A stretch of DNA of 64,000 nucleotides from Punica granatum (lineage: Eukaryota > Streptophyta > Magnoliopsida > Myrtales > Lythraceae). How positions within the stretch are numbered: position 1 is the stretch's first letter; each line of letters opens with the position of its first letter. Positions 1 to 12,326 of the stretch are shown here, in pieces. Below the pieces are notes generated by a model. It searched no databases. It saw only the letters and a list, made by a program, of their open reading frames with translations, and was not told the origin of the DNA. Position numbers and translations under genes: made by a program. The DNA is taken from NCBI RefSeq assembly GCF_007655135.1, contig NC_045131.1, positions 10,462,001 to 10,526,000 of the forward strand, written 5' to 3'.

Positions 1-228
1 ATATATGACCGTATTATCGCGAACAAAGTTCAACACGTACCATTCCGTAATGCTACAGTGATCTCAACCTCCTTTCTTTTCATTAGTTTTGATGATTGTT
101 GGTTCCCGATCCGCTGCTCCACATCCGTTAACATTTACGTAATTAATGACCCATTTTCCGGTTTCCGATTCGGGATGACTCAATACAGTCCAGGAGAAGA
201 TAAGAGGGAAGTTTCCCCCGTCATCTCT

Positions 229-234
229 CACGTG
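229..234 (+). promoter_or_regulatory. G-box / ABRE-core CACGTG upstream of the desiccation-related gene
   Basis: A perfect CACGTG palindrome lies about 230 bp upstream of the start codon of the PCC13-62-like gene. G-box/ABRE cores mediate ABA and drought responses in plants, which fits the product. A single hexamer is weak evidence on its own, and no convincing TATA box was located. Confidence 0.3.
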
Positions 235-463
235 AAGAAGTAGGCCAATTTCATTACATGTTTGCAGTCATCAATCATCATCGTCATCAACCCAAAATCA
301 AGCCATTGCAGCACAGAACCGACACATAATCCTTAACCTCCTCTGCATTCTGCAGCTGTTTTGTTCCATCTCAACCTCATTTCCCACGTAGCATCACTTA
401 CATAAACTACTCAAAATATTCATACAAAATGACCTCAACACTAGCCGAACATAGCTGAACATC

Positions 464-1706
464 ATGCCATTGAAAATTCCTTCTCCCCCGTCGTCGTCCT
501 CGACCGCCACCGGAACCGTCTCAATGGCCTTGGTCATAGTCCTCTTCCTTTTCTCCTTCTTCGGGTGCTGTCCCTGTTCGGGCTCCTATCTGCCCCGGCG
601 CGATGTGGATCTCCTGGAGTTCCCCCTCAACTTGGAATTCCTGGAAGCGGAGTTCTTCTTGTTCGGTGCTTTGGGCTACGGCCTGGACCGGGCTGCCCCG
701 AACCTTACCAAGGGGGGACCCCCGCCAATCGGGGCTCGGACTGCCAACCTGGACATCGCAACCAGGGATGTCATCTTGCAGTTTGGACTGCAGGAAGTTG
801 GGCACGTCAGGTTCATTCCTGGACATTGCATTTTATTCGCTGAACTTAAAGTAAGGTCGATTGTATTTCTTTAGCATCGTCATTGTGTTGTTGTATGTAG
901 GGCGATACAGAAGGCAGTAAGGGGGTTTCCGAGGCCACTGATGGACTTGAGTGCGGCTTCATTCGGAAGGATTATGAATGCGGCATTCGGGCGGAGCTTG
1001 GTGCCTCCCTTCGACCCTTATGCCAATACAATAAACTTCCTCCTGGCTTCCTATGTCATTCCCTATGTTGGTCTCACAGGTTATGTGGGTACAAACCCAA
1101 ACCTTCAAGCCCCCTTCTCCAAACGGGTATGCTCCTAAACGTCTCCGACTTCTAACATCGATAATAACCCGTTCTTCAAGAACTCGATTCTATACGGTAT
1201 CAGAGAACTCTAGAGTTCAAGATTCCGGATCCCTTAATTTAGGATTCACGAATTTGTGATTGGTTCGTCCTATAGGCAACAGCAATACATCGTTGTAACA
1301 GATTTTTGATCCGTTATTTTATTGGCCTCAGTTAGTGGCTGGCCTGCTGGGAGTTGAATCGGGTCAGGACGCGATCCTACGAGCACTGCTCTACCAGCGC
1401 CTGACCATGAAAGTGGTGCCTTACCGAGTTACCGTGGCGGAATTCACCAGCCGCATATCCCGACTGAGGAACAGGCTTGGAAGAGGAGGGCTGAAGGATG
1501 AGGGCCTAGTGGTTCCCCCGTGGCTAGGGGCCGAGGGAAAGACCACGGGAAACGTACTTGCCGGGGACCGGTACTCACTCTCGTACCCAAGGACTCCAGA
1601 GGAGGTACTGAGGGTCGTGTACGGGACCGGAAACGAGAGCGCCCCGGGCAGTTTCTTCCCCAAAGGCGCCAGAGGCAGAATTGCAAGATCCCATTTGCCT
1701 TCATAG
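464..1706 (+). CDS. Desiccation-related protein PCC13-62-like (ferritin-like domain), 3 exons
   Basis: The coding exons are 464-810, 901-1126 and 1332-1706, with GT-AG introns that keep frame, giving 315 residues; the Craterostigma PCC13-62 family is of similar length. Residues 1-40 form a Ser-rich start and a hydrophobic signal peptide. The mature part opens with the family hallmark LLEFPLNLEFLEAEFFLFGA (residues about 49-68), a ferritin-like helix. The first exon junction restores GHVRAIQ followed by KAVRGFPRPLMDLS, and the second restores KRLVAGLLGVESGQDA; both are conserved in the family. The C-terminal half carries LLYQRL and the SYPRTPEEVLRVVYG segment. Proteins of this family are secreted or wall-associated and accumulate in drying tissue; their biochemical activity is not established. 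Reading straight through the first donor gives a false extension to 874. No lesion is visible, so the gene looks functional. Confidence 0.9.
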
Positions 1707-2609
1707 ACTAACAAAGTAATGTAAAAGAAAGTTCATCTGCTGTTCTGTCATGAGCCTATAGTAAAGGGAACGGTTTATCTACAAGAATTGATGTTTACAT
1801 TCATATCATCATCGGCACGTAGTATATTTGTCGGAACGGATCGAAGAGCAAGACGTAAGATATACAATCACGGAACAAATAGAAGAACTGATTGTTTTTG
1901 TATCCCTTGGACGTATTTATCACCAGCACGTATTATATTTCACCATATGTGATCTAATGTATTGAATTTCGAATATTGGATTGGTAAGACATAATCCCAT
2001 AATAACAAATAAAAGAATTGGTAGTTTTTACAGCTCGTAACATTTGCTTTTATTTCTATATTGTGTCTATTGTATTGTTTATTATTGTTGTCGTTGCGAT
2101 TGTTTTAATTTTTATAATTCTTTTAGGGTTATAAATGCAACTTTTAAAGCCCATATAGATTTTGTCATGGCCCAATTATTCTCCCATTTTGGGCTTATCC
2201 GAGGCCCGGCCCATTTTGTCGCCGTCCTCCTCCTTTGGGAATATCTCTCCTCTGCTTCTGCCCGCTTCTTCTGTAACTCTGTATCTCTCGTCTTGCTCCC
2301 CGGCGATCTCCGATCTGCAACGGCAACCTCTTCCGCTCCTCTGGCCACTCTGTTCTTAACCAGCCGAAGCAAGGTAGGTGACAATTCTTGTTCTAGTATT
2401 ATGTAATTTATCAATTTTGGTCTAATCAGTGGATGGGTTGATCATCAATTGTTGCGTGATGGTCCCCTTCAGTGGGTGGTCTGAGGATCCAATTCAAGCT
2501 GTTTTGAGCTCTAAAGTAGTTGTTTTTTGGGGTTTTTTTACGATATTTTGGGTTTCGATCTGATATCTGAAAGAGGAAACTCTTTATTCGGGCTGCAGAG
2601 GTTTCGAGT

Positions 2610-4203
2610 ATGGCCGGACACGATGATTCTGGTTCTTCTGATAAGAAGTCAAGCGATGCCATGGATTTGCCAATCTTCAATGCCGAGAATTTGCAGAGTA
2701 ACATGAAAGTTATCTATTACAGGTGTCTTCTTGCTGCCTTGGCTTCTCACACTTCTATTGCTGTGACTATTGACTGATTAATGCCCATAAAGGTCTCGTG
2801 CTTATTGCTGTTCAGATGCTGCTTAGATTTCGCAATATGCTCAATGTGACGTGCCTCGTATCCCTTGGTTGATTAGATGTCGGGTTGGTTAGTTCCTACG
2901 AGAATTTTTGGTTCAATCTCCTTATAGTAGTTTGAGTGTCATAGCCATGGACGTTTTGGCAGGTTGATTGCTAGCTGATCTTGAAGTTCAAACATTTCTC
3001 GAATTCATGCTATAATACCATGTGAAACTTTGGAAAGGCCTCTGCCTACTTGTCGAAAAGCTTAATTTTTTTGTATGAATGCTTAACTCAATCATATGCT
3101 ATGTGCATGAGAAGGTCAGTTGCTAAGGATGGTTAACTGTAGGGTGTGCCAGTCAATATTTGCTTTGCAGCTTTTCTCTGCATGCTCATTGTTTTTTTCT
3201 TTTTTGCAGCCGAACATTTATGTCTATCATTGGAGGCGTCACTGCTGGAATTCTGGGTTTTACTGGCTTGACTGGGTTCATCTTCTATTTGTTTATCATG
3301 GCAATTACCTCAGTGGGTCTCACAGCCAAGACTGGATTTTCAATTCGTTCATATTTTGATAGCTGGAATCAGATCGTACTGGATGGCTTCTTGGGTGGAC
3401 TCATGGTATGTCTTCGTTCTTGACCTGATTCTCCGTCTCCTTCTATTTTCATTGACAAAGGGCTCCACATGGAACTACCATGGAGCCATAGATACTCAAC
3501 AGTTCCAGGGATCTATATATTCTAGGCCTCACTTCAAAAAAATCCAAGGAGTGGCGACCCCATGTTAATTGCCGGGCGGGGAAAATGAGCCTTGGACATG
3601 TCTCCTGGCCTTAGTCTTTAACCACTTGTCCAACCCATAGGGCGTTTCTAGTTAGTTTGTTTCATTCTATAGATTATTAATCATCCTCTCCGGGCTGGCT
3701 TATAACATATTAACTCGCAATCTGCATGATTCTTTTGCAGTCGTTCGTGCTGTTCTGGACGTATCCTTTCTTTGATAAGCTTCTTATTTATCTACAGAAT
3801 GAATTAGCTGAACTTCGATGCCGACATGCCCATTTAGTTGACCTTAGGATTGATTCAGATAGCATCTCCCTGCCGTCCTATACTTTTATAATGCAATCTC
3901 TAACTTTAATTGATTTGCAGTTGGTTACATGGAAACCCATATAACTTTCTGCTAGCATCTGATTTTGTTCAAGTGGAGTTTCAATTAGAATTACTTTTCT
4001 ATGACAATAGACTAAGGACCTGAGATCTTGGGGAGATACAGTTGTGGTATAAATCTTTAATATTATACTCGGGATAAAACCTTTCAACTTTTTAATAAGG
4101 CCAGAATGGTGCTTGCATTTCAACTAAGATTTAATAGATTCCTGCAGATTACCAACATAAAGTTTTGTACCTGTTCTGAGGCAACAAATTCTTGCTTTTG
4201 TTA

Positions 4204-4242
<39 letters not shown>

Positions 4243-4500
4243 TAGGTGGTAAACTATTTAAGGTTTTCTATCCTTGATTTTAAAAATTTAATTCGTTGGC
4301 ACCATGAATTCTTTGTATCTGCCTGTCTCATCCCTTATACTATAGGATTTCATCAAGTTGACCCATTGTAACTATTGTTCTAATAGTAATTGTTGAATCT
4401 GTGCCGGTAACATAATGCGTACTGTTTTTCCCGATTTGATCTTCTCTGTTTTCTTTGACCCAAAGAAAGATTTGCTTATGATATCGTGCATATATTCTGA
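2610..4500 (+). CDS. EMC6: ER membrane protein complex subunit 6 (Rab5-interacting family), 4 coding exons
   Basis: The coding exons are 2610-2722, 3210-3405, 3741-3760 and 4470-4500, giving 119 residues, the normal length for plant EMC6. All junctions are GT-AG and in frame. A 5'UTR intron probably runs from about 2373 to 2600, since a GTAGGTGA donor and a CTGCAG acceptor flank it. The polar N-terminus (MAGHDDSGSSDKK) is followed by the conserved VIYYSRTF and then three hydrophobic segments at about 41-57, 58-76 and 95-114. These include GGVTAGILGFTGLTGFIFYL and the C-terminal SFVLFWTFAYDIVHIF. The EMC inserts tail-anchored and multipass proteins into the ER membrane, and EMC6 is part of its membrane core. 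The 20-nt third coding exon is very short but is needed to restore FWTF. GGCCCA elements near 2165-2215 are compatible with a housekeeping promoter. The second intron is about 335 bp and the third about 709 bp. Confidence 0.92.
4207..4239. repeat. (TA)n microsatellite in the last EMC6 intron
   Basis: About 16 uninterrupted TA units lie inside the third coding intron of the EMC6 gene. It is a simple sequence repeat with no coding role and is likely to vary in length between individuals. Confidence 0.9.
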
Positions 4501-4509
4501 GGAACTGCT

Positions 4510-6480
4510 GGCATGTTGAGTTTGCCGAGAAGAGTTCATGCTACAATCTGGTCCCATAAGGTCGTATCTCTTTCCGGGCGATCACGGGGAGGCCATTCTT
4601 TATCTGCTTTTCGGGGGCACTTTTGTGTTCTGACATCATTAACTTGATGGTCTGAAGAAAGAACTTATGTGCCTTGTAAACTCATTGCAGCTCGGATTAG
4701 AAAGATTTTTGTATGTTCACTTGTTTAGCAATTTGAACTACGGACTTAGCCGAGAAACTCCAATATTGGACTTGAATTACCTGTGCCGTGCATGTTCCCC
4801 TATTTCAGCACTGAAGAGCAGTGTTTGTGGTGTTTAACATGCACTTGGGCATGGGTTCGTGTCATGACATCTCAACAACCGCATGCATCATCAATGTCAT
4901 CGACCGGACCTGTGTACTAGATACATAAACACTCGAAAGCTATGAAGCAACCCAAGATGGAACCAATTGTTTCATAGCTTCATGTTATCTTGGAGCGGGT
5001 AGAATTCAATGTAGCTCCGTTTCCCGAACTGACACCGACTAATGGATCGGTCCTTTTCAAAATGGTACTAAATTACTAATAACTGCTCTATGCCCGAGTT
5101 TTTGGGAATGATTAAAGCAAGATAAACATGCTCGTTCGGTCAATCTTTTGTGTTATAAACAATTACTCGGTGGAGATAGATAAGGTCTCAATCCATCCAG
5201 CTCATTTGGGGAGGGAACTCAAGAGGGGGGCCGAAAACGACGTGGTATGGTTCTGAACTTGGGATGATTGTTCTCATTTTGAATAGCCTGACCATCAAGG
5301 CAAAAAAGCAAGGACAGTAAAGGAAACCCACACGATTTAACAACTCCCAGTTTAGTCATCATAAAGTAAACGAATGAACTTAATGATTTCTTTCTACGAC
5401 TCGATTAGCATCTTTAACTTTACGAGGAGCGGTCGATAAGGTTGCTGCGTACGCCACGGAAGTTCGGAAGTTCAAATTTGTCCATAATTTTTATAAATAA
5501 TTTAACGTTATCATAGGTGAGGAAAAATTAATAATATTGTAGTTTATGCATAAAGAGATAGAACAAATCCATTAGATCCTCTTATAATATCTTTCCTTTT
5601 GTCGTTTTTCTTAGTCTTATATTGATCAATTCCTCTTTTGCTAATTTAACATGATGTATGAGGAAAAAGTTTTAATAGAATCGCACAATGCATCAATTCG
5701 AAATTAAAAGGTCTTGGATTTGATCTTCACCAATAGGAGTTATGTGATTCTTTAATTCACTTTATCTTTTTATTACGACGTGCGTATTTTATAATCGAAG
5801 GGAAAAAAAAAACATGATCCATAGCACAAAGACAAAATACATAAATAAAATGGAAAGGAAAAAAAAGAGGAAAAATGGAAAACTGTCCAACCGACACGGG
5901 GGAATGTTGTTCGATAAAGCGACGGCTGATGGTTACAACGGTGCAATCTGTCGTTTGTCAGAGAGATTATTATCTACGTGTTAATTATTCCTAAAAAAGA
6001 TTATGCTTAATTGTAATGGTAGAGGCTCCTTTTGTTTCTTAAATCGATTGATCCCCTCCGAGAAAATAATTTTAATAGATAAAACATCGTCGGAACAACA
6101 TAGAGCCTATACATCTCTCCGTTTTCGATTAAATTCGATGTCACTTTGGATTAAAACAATCACGTGGAACCTCAAAAACCAAAAAAAAAAAAAACTACAA
6201 ATACATTGTAGTTAAGTAAGAACGTTCCCGATTTTTGTTCCAAGTGGTCAAACAAAACATGTTCGTCCGTCTGTTTAAACTATCATATAATCCAATTTAA
6301 TTAAACACTAATAAAACGTAATTGCCTATTATAGTCATTTGATATTTTCGTGTCCCACTTTATTAATTCCCATATATATATTAATTAATATAATAAATCG
6401 TATGGTCAATGGTCAATCCTTTGTGAAACACGTTTCTCATGCCATTGCCAACAATAAATCCCACTATTAATTGCTCTAAA
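4510..6480. other. Intergenic DNA, no gene seen
   Basis: The first roughly 200 bases are presumably the EMC6 3'UTR. The rest is AT-rich with stops in every frame. A degenerate tRNA-like tract near 5660-5760 resembles the SINE-like repeats elsewhere in the window, but it is too decayed to delimit. No RNA gene was recognised. Confidence 0.6.
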
Positions 6481-6486
6481 ATTCTC

Positions 6487-6489
<3 letters not shown>

Positions 6490-6519
<30 letters not shown>
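6490..6519. repeat. (TA)n microsatellite
   Basis: About 14 to 15 TA units lie roughly 100 bp upstream of the small membrane-protein reading frame. A degenerate (GGGAA)n tract follows at 6559-6590. The TA run could also supply a TATA-like promoter element, but this cannot be shown from sequence. Confidence 0.85.
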
Positions 6520-6521
<2 letters not shown>

Positions 6522-6614
6522 AATGGCTGCCGTGCTGACAGAGAGAGACGAGGATAAACGGGGGAAGGGAAGGGAAGGGAAGGGAAGGAGAGGGCTGGCG
6601 GTCGAGCTTCATTC

Positions 6615-6812
6615 ATGTGCCCCGTCAGGTGGTCCTCGTACTCTGCCTTCCGGTGGCCGGAGCTGGGGTTCTCGTCGGGGTGGGACTCCACCACAAGGGT
6701 GTTCGACTTGGTCGTGGACAATGTGCTATGGACAGTCATCTCTCTGCTGGAGTCGATAGCCTTAGCCGCGATGCTCTGTTTCTTCTTTCTGTTCTGTGGA
6801 TGTACTCTGTGA
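6615..6812 (+). CDS. Probable small membrane protein, 65 residues
   Basis: This short reading frame sits in a locally GC-rich island within AT-rich DNA. It encodes a polar N-terminus (MCPVRWSSYSAFRWPELGF) and one C-terminal hydrophobic segment of about 27 residues, ending in the compact Cys-rich tail LCFFFLFCGCTL. The layout resembles small single-pass plant proteins with a conserved LFCGC-type C-terminus, but I cannot assign a family name with certainty. Overlapping frames on both strands are also open, because of the local base composition. The hydrophobic, Cys-ending frame is the only one that reads like a protein. No intron is needed. No function is proposed. Confidence 0.45.
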   Translation: MCPVRWSSYSAFRWPELGFSSGWDSTTRVFDLVVDNVLWTVISLLESIALAAMLCFFFLFCGCTL

Positions 6813-7672
6813 TCGATGATCGATCCCTGCATGAGGCTTCTTGATGTGAATATATTATATGTAGTGATTGGGGTATTGAGGCTGAGTAGAAATATTTCAT
6901 CCAAGAACTTGAATAATGGTCATTTTTTTCTCGTTCTATAGGTTGTAAATATTGGTGGTCGTATATGATCTCGGTTGTGGCAGCCCAACTCATACAAACC
7001 AACTTATTGTATCGACCTAGTCGAACTCATACGACCCATTGTTTGTTATCCCAACATGGGAGTCGCCGGAAGTGATTGCTTCGGAGAGGCTGATCCGCGT
7101 TTTCACATTCATTTGTTAAGGTTGGGAGCACTGTTTCATGAGAAAATAAGAGGGAGTACGGTCGATCCAGTCGTATCGTATTCGTAGGCAGCAGTAGACT
7201 ATTGACGAATGGGGTGGGCCTGATCTTAAAGTACAGTAATGGGCTTCGGCCCATTTAGCTTAATGCCTATGGGCTTTTTCGGCCCAAAGAAAGTTAAGGC
7301 CCTCTGCTTGAAAACAAACGCCTTTGGGATTTTAATGTGGTACATCTCTCTCCAATCCAAACAAGTCGTTAGAGCAATCGATCTTCACTGATAGTTAGTT
7401 TATAATCGTCCAATTAATACATTGGCATTTGTAGTTTGGGATATCAATCGGTTATTAGACTATGCGGGCTACGATGATCATGAAGTTTGCCAGCTATTGC
7501 CAAATGTCTCTTCCCAATTGGATTGTTTCCCAATTCCTCGCCAATATTTAAGACGAAGAAGAAAATGTGTGAGTTGAATTTCTTTCCCCTAAAGGAAACG
7601 CCATTGTTCTTTGTTGAGTACACGAGATAATATGGTACCACTCTTTCTTTTTTTCTTTTTTCCCGTATGAAT

Positions 7673-7837
7673 CCTGGTATTCAGAAGCTCAATCGGGCCT
7701 CGACTAATTCAGTCGAGTCGGATTGTCCCACTAAGGGGTAAAACTCTTCCAACATGGATTTTCTGCATTTGCAAGGACTTGAATCCGAGATCTTATTTAA
7801 ACGGAATAAGCACCGAATCGCTTGAACCAACCAATAT
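7673..7837 (-). repeat. tRNA-derived SINE-like repeat, copy 1
   Basis: Read on the minus strand this copy has an A-box-like TTGGTTCAAGCGATTCGG, then a B-box-like GGATTCAAGTCC about 40 bases later. These are followed by a body containing GAGAGTTTTACCCC-like sequence and GAATTAGTCGAGGC near the 3' end. Related copies with the same order of motifs occur at 13531-13697 and 14811-14984, and a 5'-truncated one near 23299-23385. The spacing of Pol III promoter boxes and the dispersed copies fit a SINE family. Confidence 0.6.
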
Positions 7838-8412
7838 TGATAACTGGCACCACTCTTTAATTCTCAACTCAATCAAGTGTAAAATTTTCATCACCTAAGT
7901 TATACGCTGTTGAACCTATTTTTAATCTAAAAGCTCAATCTACTATGTTATAGTATATTTAATTTCTTATAAATGCATGAATTTCTAATCAATATTCTGA
8001 TGTGGGACAACACACTGTCGATGTCAACTCCTATGCCAACACCAACGCACATATCACCAGCAAAAATTTACAAGTTCACCAAAATTTGTTTAATATTATC
8101 ATCAAATCTAAGTACATTATTCATAGTTAGAAAGATCGGGTTTGGTGTTATTTTCTTGGGGAAAAGTTCAAGTATGCCGCCCGATTCTTTAAAATCTCTA
8201 TAGTCGTTGCATAGGCTTGTAATATGGTACTCACAACATATACATTGCAAAAACGAAAATGTCACACGTAAATGCAGCCAAACATTTCCGTGCATATAAC
8301 TAATTAAAATCCCATAATCTGCAATATAAATTTGAACCACCCCAAACGCCCAAAACTATCATCGATTTTATTTCTCTTCTAATAGTTACAAATCCAATTT
8401 TTTGAATCGGGT

Positions 8413-8958
8413 ATGACTAAATTGTTGAACCCCATGATCACTATTATCCTTGCAATAGTTAGTTCGGCAACCCTAGCACGATGCTGGGCAATGGTGCATC
8501 CTTTGAGAGGTGGTGACTACATCGTCGAAATGTGCTCGGTGATGCCCTACCCTTCGCTATGCGTCAAGCTTCTCAAGTCTGACTTGAGGAGCTGAGGCGC
8601 CAACAAGGTGCAGCTGGCGGAGCTCATCGTGGACCAAGTTGAGAGCAACCAAGAGGGCCTGTACCAGATCGGGCGGCTTGTGAAGAAGGGAGCAAGTAAG
8701 AAGACGTGGGAGGGCCTCAGGACGTGCACTGAGAAGTACCACAATGCGCTGATGTTTGTGGACGTCTGCCGGCAGGCATTTCCCCGGAGCCCCAAGTTCG
8801 CGGTAGACCACATGGATGGTGCGGAGCAAATGGCGGGGTAGTGCGAGGCATCATTTGGCTCGTCCCAGGGGTCCCCGCTGTTTAAGGTGAACCAGAGGGC
8901 CAAGAAGCTGGCGTTGATTGCTAGGGAGATCATAAGGTCGATGCTATTGGGTGATTGA
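8413..8958 (+). pseudogene. PMEI/invertase-inhibitor-type pseudogene (two in-frame stops)
   Basis: One frame runs from the ATG at 8413 to the TGA at 8956-8958. It encodes a signal peptide, the first conserved Cys pair (MCSVMPYPSLC), a helical middle segment with CTEKYHNALMFVDVC, and the usual C-terminal helix (KLALIAREIIRSMLLGD). It is interrupted by TGA at 8593-8595 and TAG at 8839-8841, with no frameshift between. PMEI-domain proteins are secreted four-helix bundles that inhibit pectin methylesterases or invertases. This copy differs clearly from its three neighbours downstream, so it is an older paralogue. Stop-codon readthrough is conceivable but unlikely with two stops. Confidence 0.8.
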
Positions 8959-8959
8959 A

Positions 8960-10818
8960 CAGTTGAGCGAGACGTATATATGAGGCACTACCCGTTCGAT
9001 ATAACTATACGTACAACCATTATATATTTTTCTGCCTTTTTAATAATTCTTTTTCCTTTTTTTTCCATTGTGGGAATTAATATATTTCTGTCCACGATCA
9101 ATAAACTATCTAAGATATGATACAGATGTAATCGGGAAAAAAGGAATATCGTTCATATTTGTACGATGATAGGCCATGGCTTCTATATATAGCATGTTAA
9201 AAAAATAAAGTACTTATGAACATACTTTATCATGAGATATGCGGGAAGATTAATGCAAGTGTACTATTATATCTTAATATTAGCATTTTCGTGTGGATAA
9301 TTCTCTTATCATTTAATAGTTAGTAGACGCATGATCCGCGTACCCACGCAGACATAATAAATTAAAGTTGTTTAAATAAACCTGTAAAAATATTAATCTT
9401 TTTACATTATTTGATGGGATAGAATTTTGAAGGAAATATTTTTCTTGGTGAAAAAGGAAAGATAAATTCATTAAGAGTTGATGGAGGACAACGGCAAGAG
9501 AGGAAAGAGAGAAAACAGGAAAAAAAAAGAAAGAAAGAAAAAATAGGGAAGAGTAGATGGATAATTATATATTGTATTTACAATTTTATTCTTTGTTTTG
9601 TGGTTCAATTAGAATTATTTTGTCAATGATTTCATTAAAAATGAAAAAGTGAGACCGAAGGAAGGCCTCTCCCCTTAGTTAATATTAATAGTATAGATAT
9701 AAAAAAAATTATGCAATATCTAGAATATTGCATATATATAATTTAATTCTCTTATAATTATTTAAATTTGATTTGATTATTATATATCTATAATCACTAA
9801 TGTGGTTTCATTGTATACATCCGTGTGATTCTTTAGTCATCCTTAATGGTCCATTTGCCTCTAATTAACTTTACAATTTTCTGTGATTCTAATAAAAATA
9901 AAAATTATATAATTGAGAATAGACATATGCCCTGGCTAAAAGGGGAAAAAAAAGAGAAGAAAGAATAGATATATGCAATATCCATAATTTGATTTCACGT
10001 TATAATAAAAGAACCTAATTAACCATGAATTATAGCCATCCACCAAAAAAAAAAAAGAAGAAGCATAAATTATAGCCTAATCAATCTCACACAGTTTGCT
10101 TCCTAAAATATAATTGGCATGACCTCCGGAATTTCTTGTCTATCTTTACTCAACTTTGCACATACAAGACGTATGTCCGCAATAGCGCGAGACTGTATAA
10201 ATTTATAAAGCGTAACGTAATATGAATTAGTTCAAATATATGGAGAAAAATATGGAAAAAAAAGAGAGAAGGTGAGTGATTATTATTATTATTATTTGAA
10301 TGTGAAGGACGGTTACTAATCTAAAATTATCATTATATACCCATATATATTTAATGGATGTTGATTAATTAAATATGTGGAATATAGGGAAAATGAGAAG
10401 ATAAAAGTTACGGCGCTACACCCTTCCTCTTATAATAGTGATATATATAATTATATGTATATTTATATTTTTCGGTGAAAATATATATTTATATTTTAGT
10501 CCTGTATTATTATTATTGTTGTTGTTGCTAGGTTAAATTATATCGTACAATACAGTTTACCAATTGTTTTATGCTGTAGCACAAATGAAAATAATTTCAC
10601 CATATAACATAAATTTTCATTTTTTTTTTACCCCAAGCCGCTAAATTTCATCAAAATATGGATGGAAAGCCAACGTGTCGACTTTTTTTTTTTGGTAGTT
10701 TTGCATAGATGGAAACTTGGGAGACCCTCTTCAATAGACCTTACCTCATCCATTTCAAAGCAGTTCATTTCCATCTTTTTATCTCTTGCATTAGGGAAAA
10801 AAGAACAGTTTAGAAGCC
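8960..10818. other. AT-rich intergenic DNA, no gene seen
   Basis: This stretch is very AT-rich, with many short A/T runs, short (TTA)n-like tracts near 10275-10300 and 10505-10530, and stops in all frames. No coding, RNA or clear transposon structure was found. Confidence 0.6.
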
Positions 10819-10843
10819 AGAGAGAGAGAGAGAGAGAGAGAGA
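10819..10843. repeat. (AG)n microsatellite in a PMEI 5' leader
   Basis: About 12 AG units lie immediately before the start codon (10849) of the second PMEI-type copy, within its presumed 5'UTR. Purine dinucleotide repeats are common in plant leaders. Confidence 0.85.
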
Positions 10844-10848
10844 TCAAC

Positions 10849-11351
10849 ATGAAAACTCCCGTGCTTCTACTTCTTGCTGTAGTGACTCTTCCATCCCTAG
10901 CACGAGCCGACGACATCGACTACTTTTGCTCGAAAATGCCCCACCCCAATATGTGCACCTCGACTCTCTGGGCCGATCCCCAGAGTAAGGGCGCCGCTGT
11001 CTGGCAGCTGGGTCTCATAGTGGTGTCCAAGGTGGAGAGCACCGTGAAGGTGGCTCAGAAGTAGGTCAAGAGCGCCCAAGACAGCACCACAGACCTAACC
11101 TTGAAGTCGGCACTCGGGAACTGCCTTGAGACCTACCACTATATTATTACGGCGGCCGTGGTGGCCCGAAGGAGTCCGCCTCTAAGCATGACTACAAAGG
11201 CGCAGTGGACTACATAACCGATACCTCAGTTGTGATAGAGGCGAATTGCGAGAAGGGGCTCCCAGCCGGGAAGTTGCCAGTCACGCAGGACAACACCTCC
11301 CGGAAGCAGCTGGCTGAGGTGGCCGCTGCAATCGCCCGTTATCTTGAATAA
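10849..11351 (+). pseudogene. PMEI-type pseudogene (stop plus frameshift)
   Basis: The copy begins with MKTPVLLLLAVVTLPSLARA (signal peptide) and DDIDYFCSKMPHPNMC, closely matching the intact gene at 14116. A TAG at 11062-11064 replaces a Lys codon of the KKVKS segment in the intact paralogue. A loss of one base around 11163-11175 then shifts the frame. After the shift the family sequence continues (DYKGAVDYITDTSVVIEANC, then KQLAEVAAAIARYLE) to a TAA at 11349-11351. The lesions lie in the middle of an otherwise well-preserved gene, so inactivation appears recent. A truncated 71-residue product could still be made, but it would lack most of the four-helix bundle. Confidence 0.85.
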
Positions 11352-11647
11352 CCAATGCTAGTTTTGCAAACTTTGTCTTAAAATGTTTAGTCGTTTAACC
11401 GGAGTGTCCTAAATATAGCTATAGCTGCTCTTTTCCCTTTTGCTAATTTACGTCTGAAATTAAGTGGAAAAATGTTGATCTAATACATCTGCGTGCGATA
11501 AGACAAATGAAACCTGCTAAATAACAAAGAGAGAAAATAAATTTGCTAAAATTTACTTTCCCCCCTTTTCAAAAAGAACTAGAAAAGTGTATTTATTTGA
11601 TGTGTTCATCAGAAACAAAATATAAGTATTCTTAAATATAATGAGTG

Positions 11648-11669
11648 TATATATATATATATATATATT
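11648..11669. repeat. (TA)n microsatellite
   Basis: A run of about 11 TA units lies in AT-rich intergenic DNA between two PMEI pseudogenes. Nothing else is recognisable in 11360-12240. Confidence 0.8.
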
Positions 11670-12326
11670 TAACTATAAGTGAGACAAACAAATCAAGTAA
11701 ATATTAACGATAATTGAGAATCGAATCCAAAAGGTATCGATCCATTTGTCAAATTTAAAATGTAAAACAACTATTTAACAAATGAAAGTGGTAACTGCCT
11801 GTTCAATGCTACATTGTCTGGTTCCAAAATAAAAGTACAAATTGTCTTACTATAGATCATTATAAATTAATAGATTGTATTAATTATAAATATGATACAT
11901 ACAATATATAATATCAGGAACAAATCTCCAGATTATGCCACGTAGGATAAAAGAAGTATTACGTTATGTGCCTCTTCCTATACCAGTCAAATGATGAACA
12001 ATATTTAGTTTAATATGGTTATGATACGTTGCAGATCGTTAAAAAAAGTTATAAAGTCTAATCAATTAAGTTGATATGAATTTTCGTATTCTTTCCCATC
12101 TTTATGAACGTCGATTCTATAGAAATCCCGAAGAAAAATTACAACGAAATTGTAAGAAGTATAAAAGTAGCTCTCCCGAGATAAGAAGAGTTTATCAACA
12201 CGGAAAGGACAAACTTGAGAAGTCCATCAAAAGAAGTCAGTGGCCTTCACGATATATATAATCGACCCTATCCAGTTACAAATCCCCATCTTAATACAAT
12301 TATAAAAGAGGGATACAGAAACAAAG

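Noticed and set aside
811..874. C-terminal extension of the first PCC13-62 exon
   Set aside because: Splicing at 810/901 restores the family segment GHVRAIQ, whereas the extension is unlike the family.
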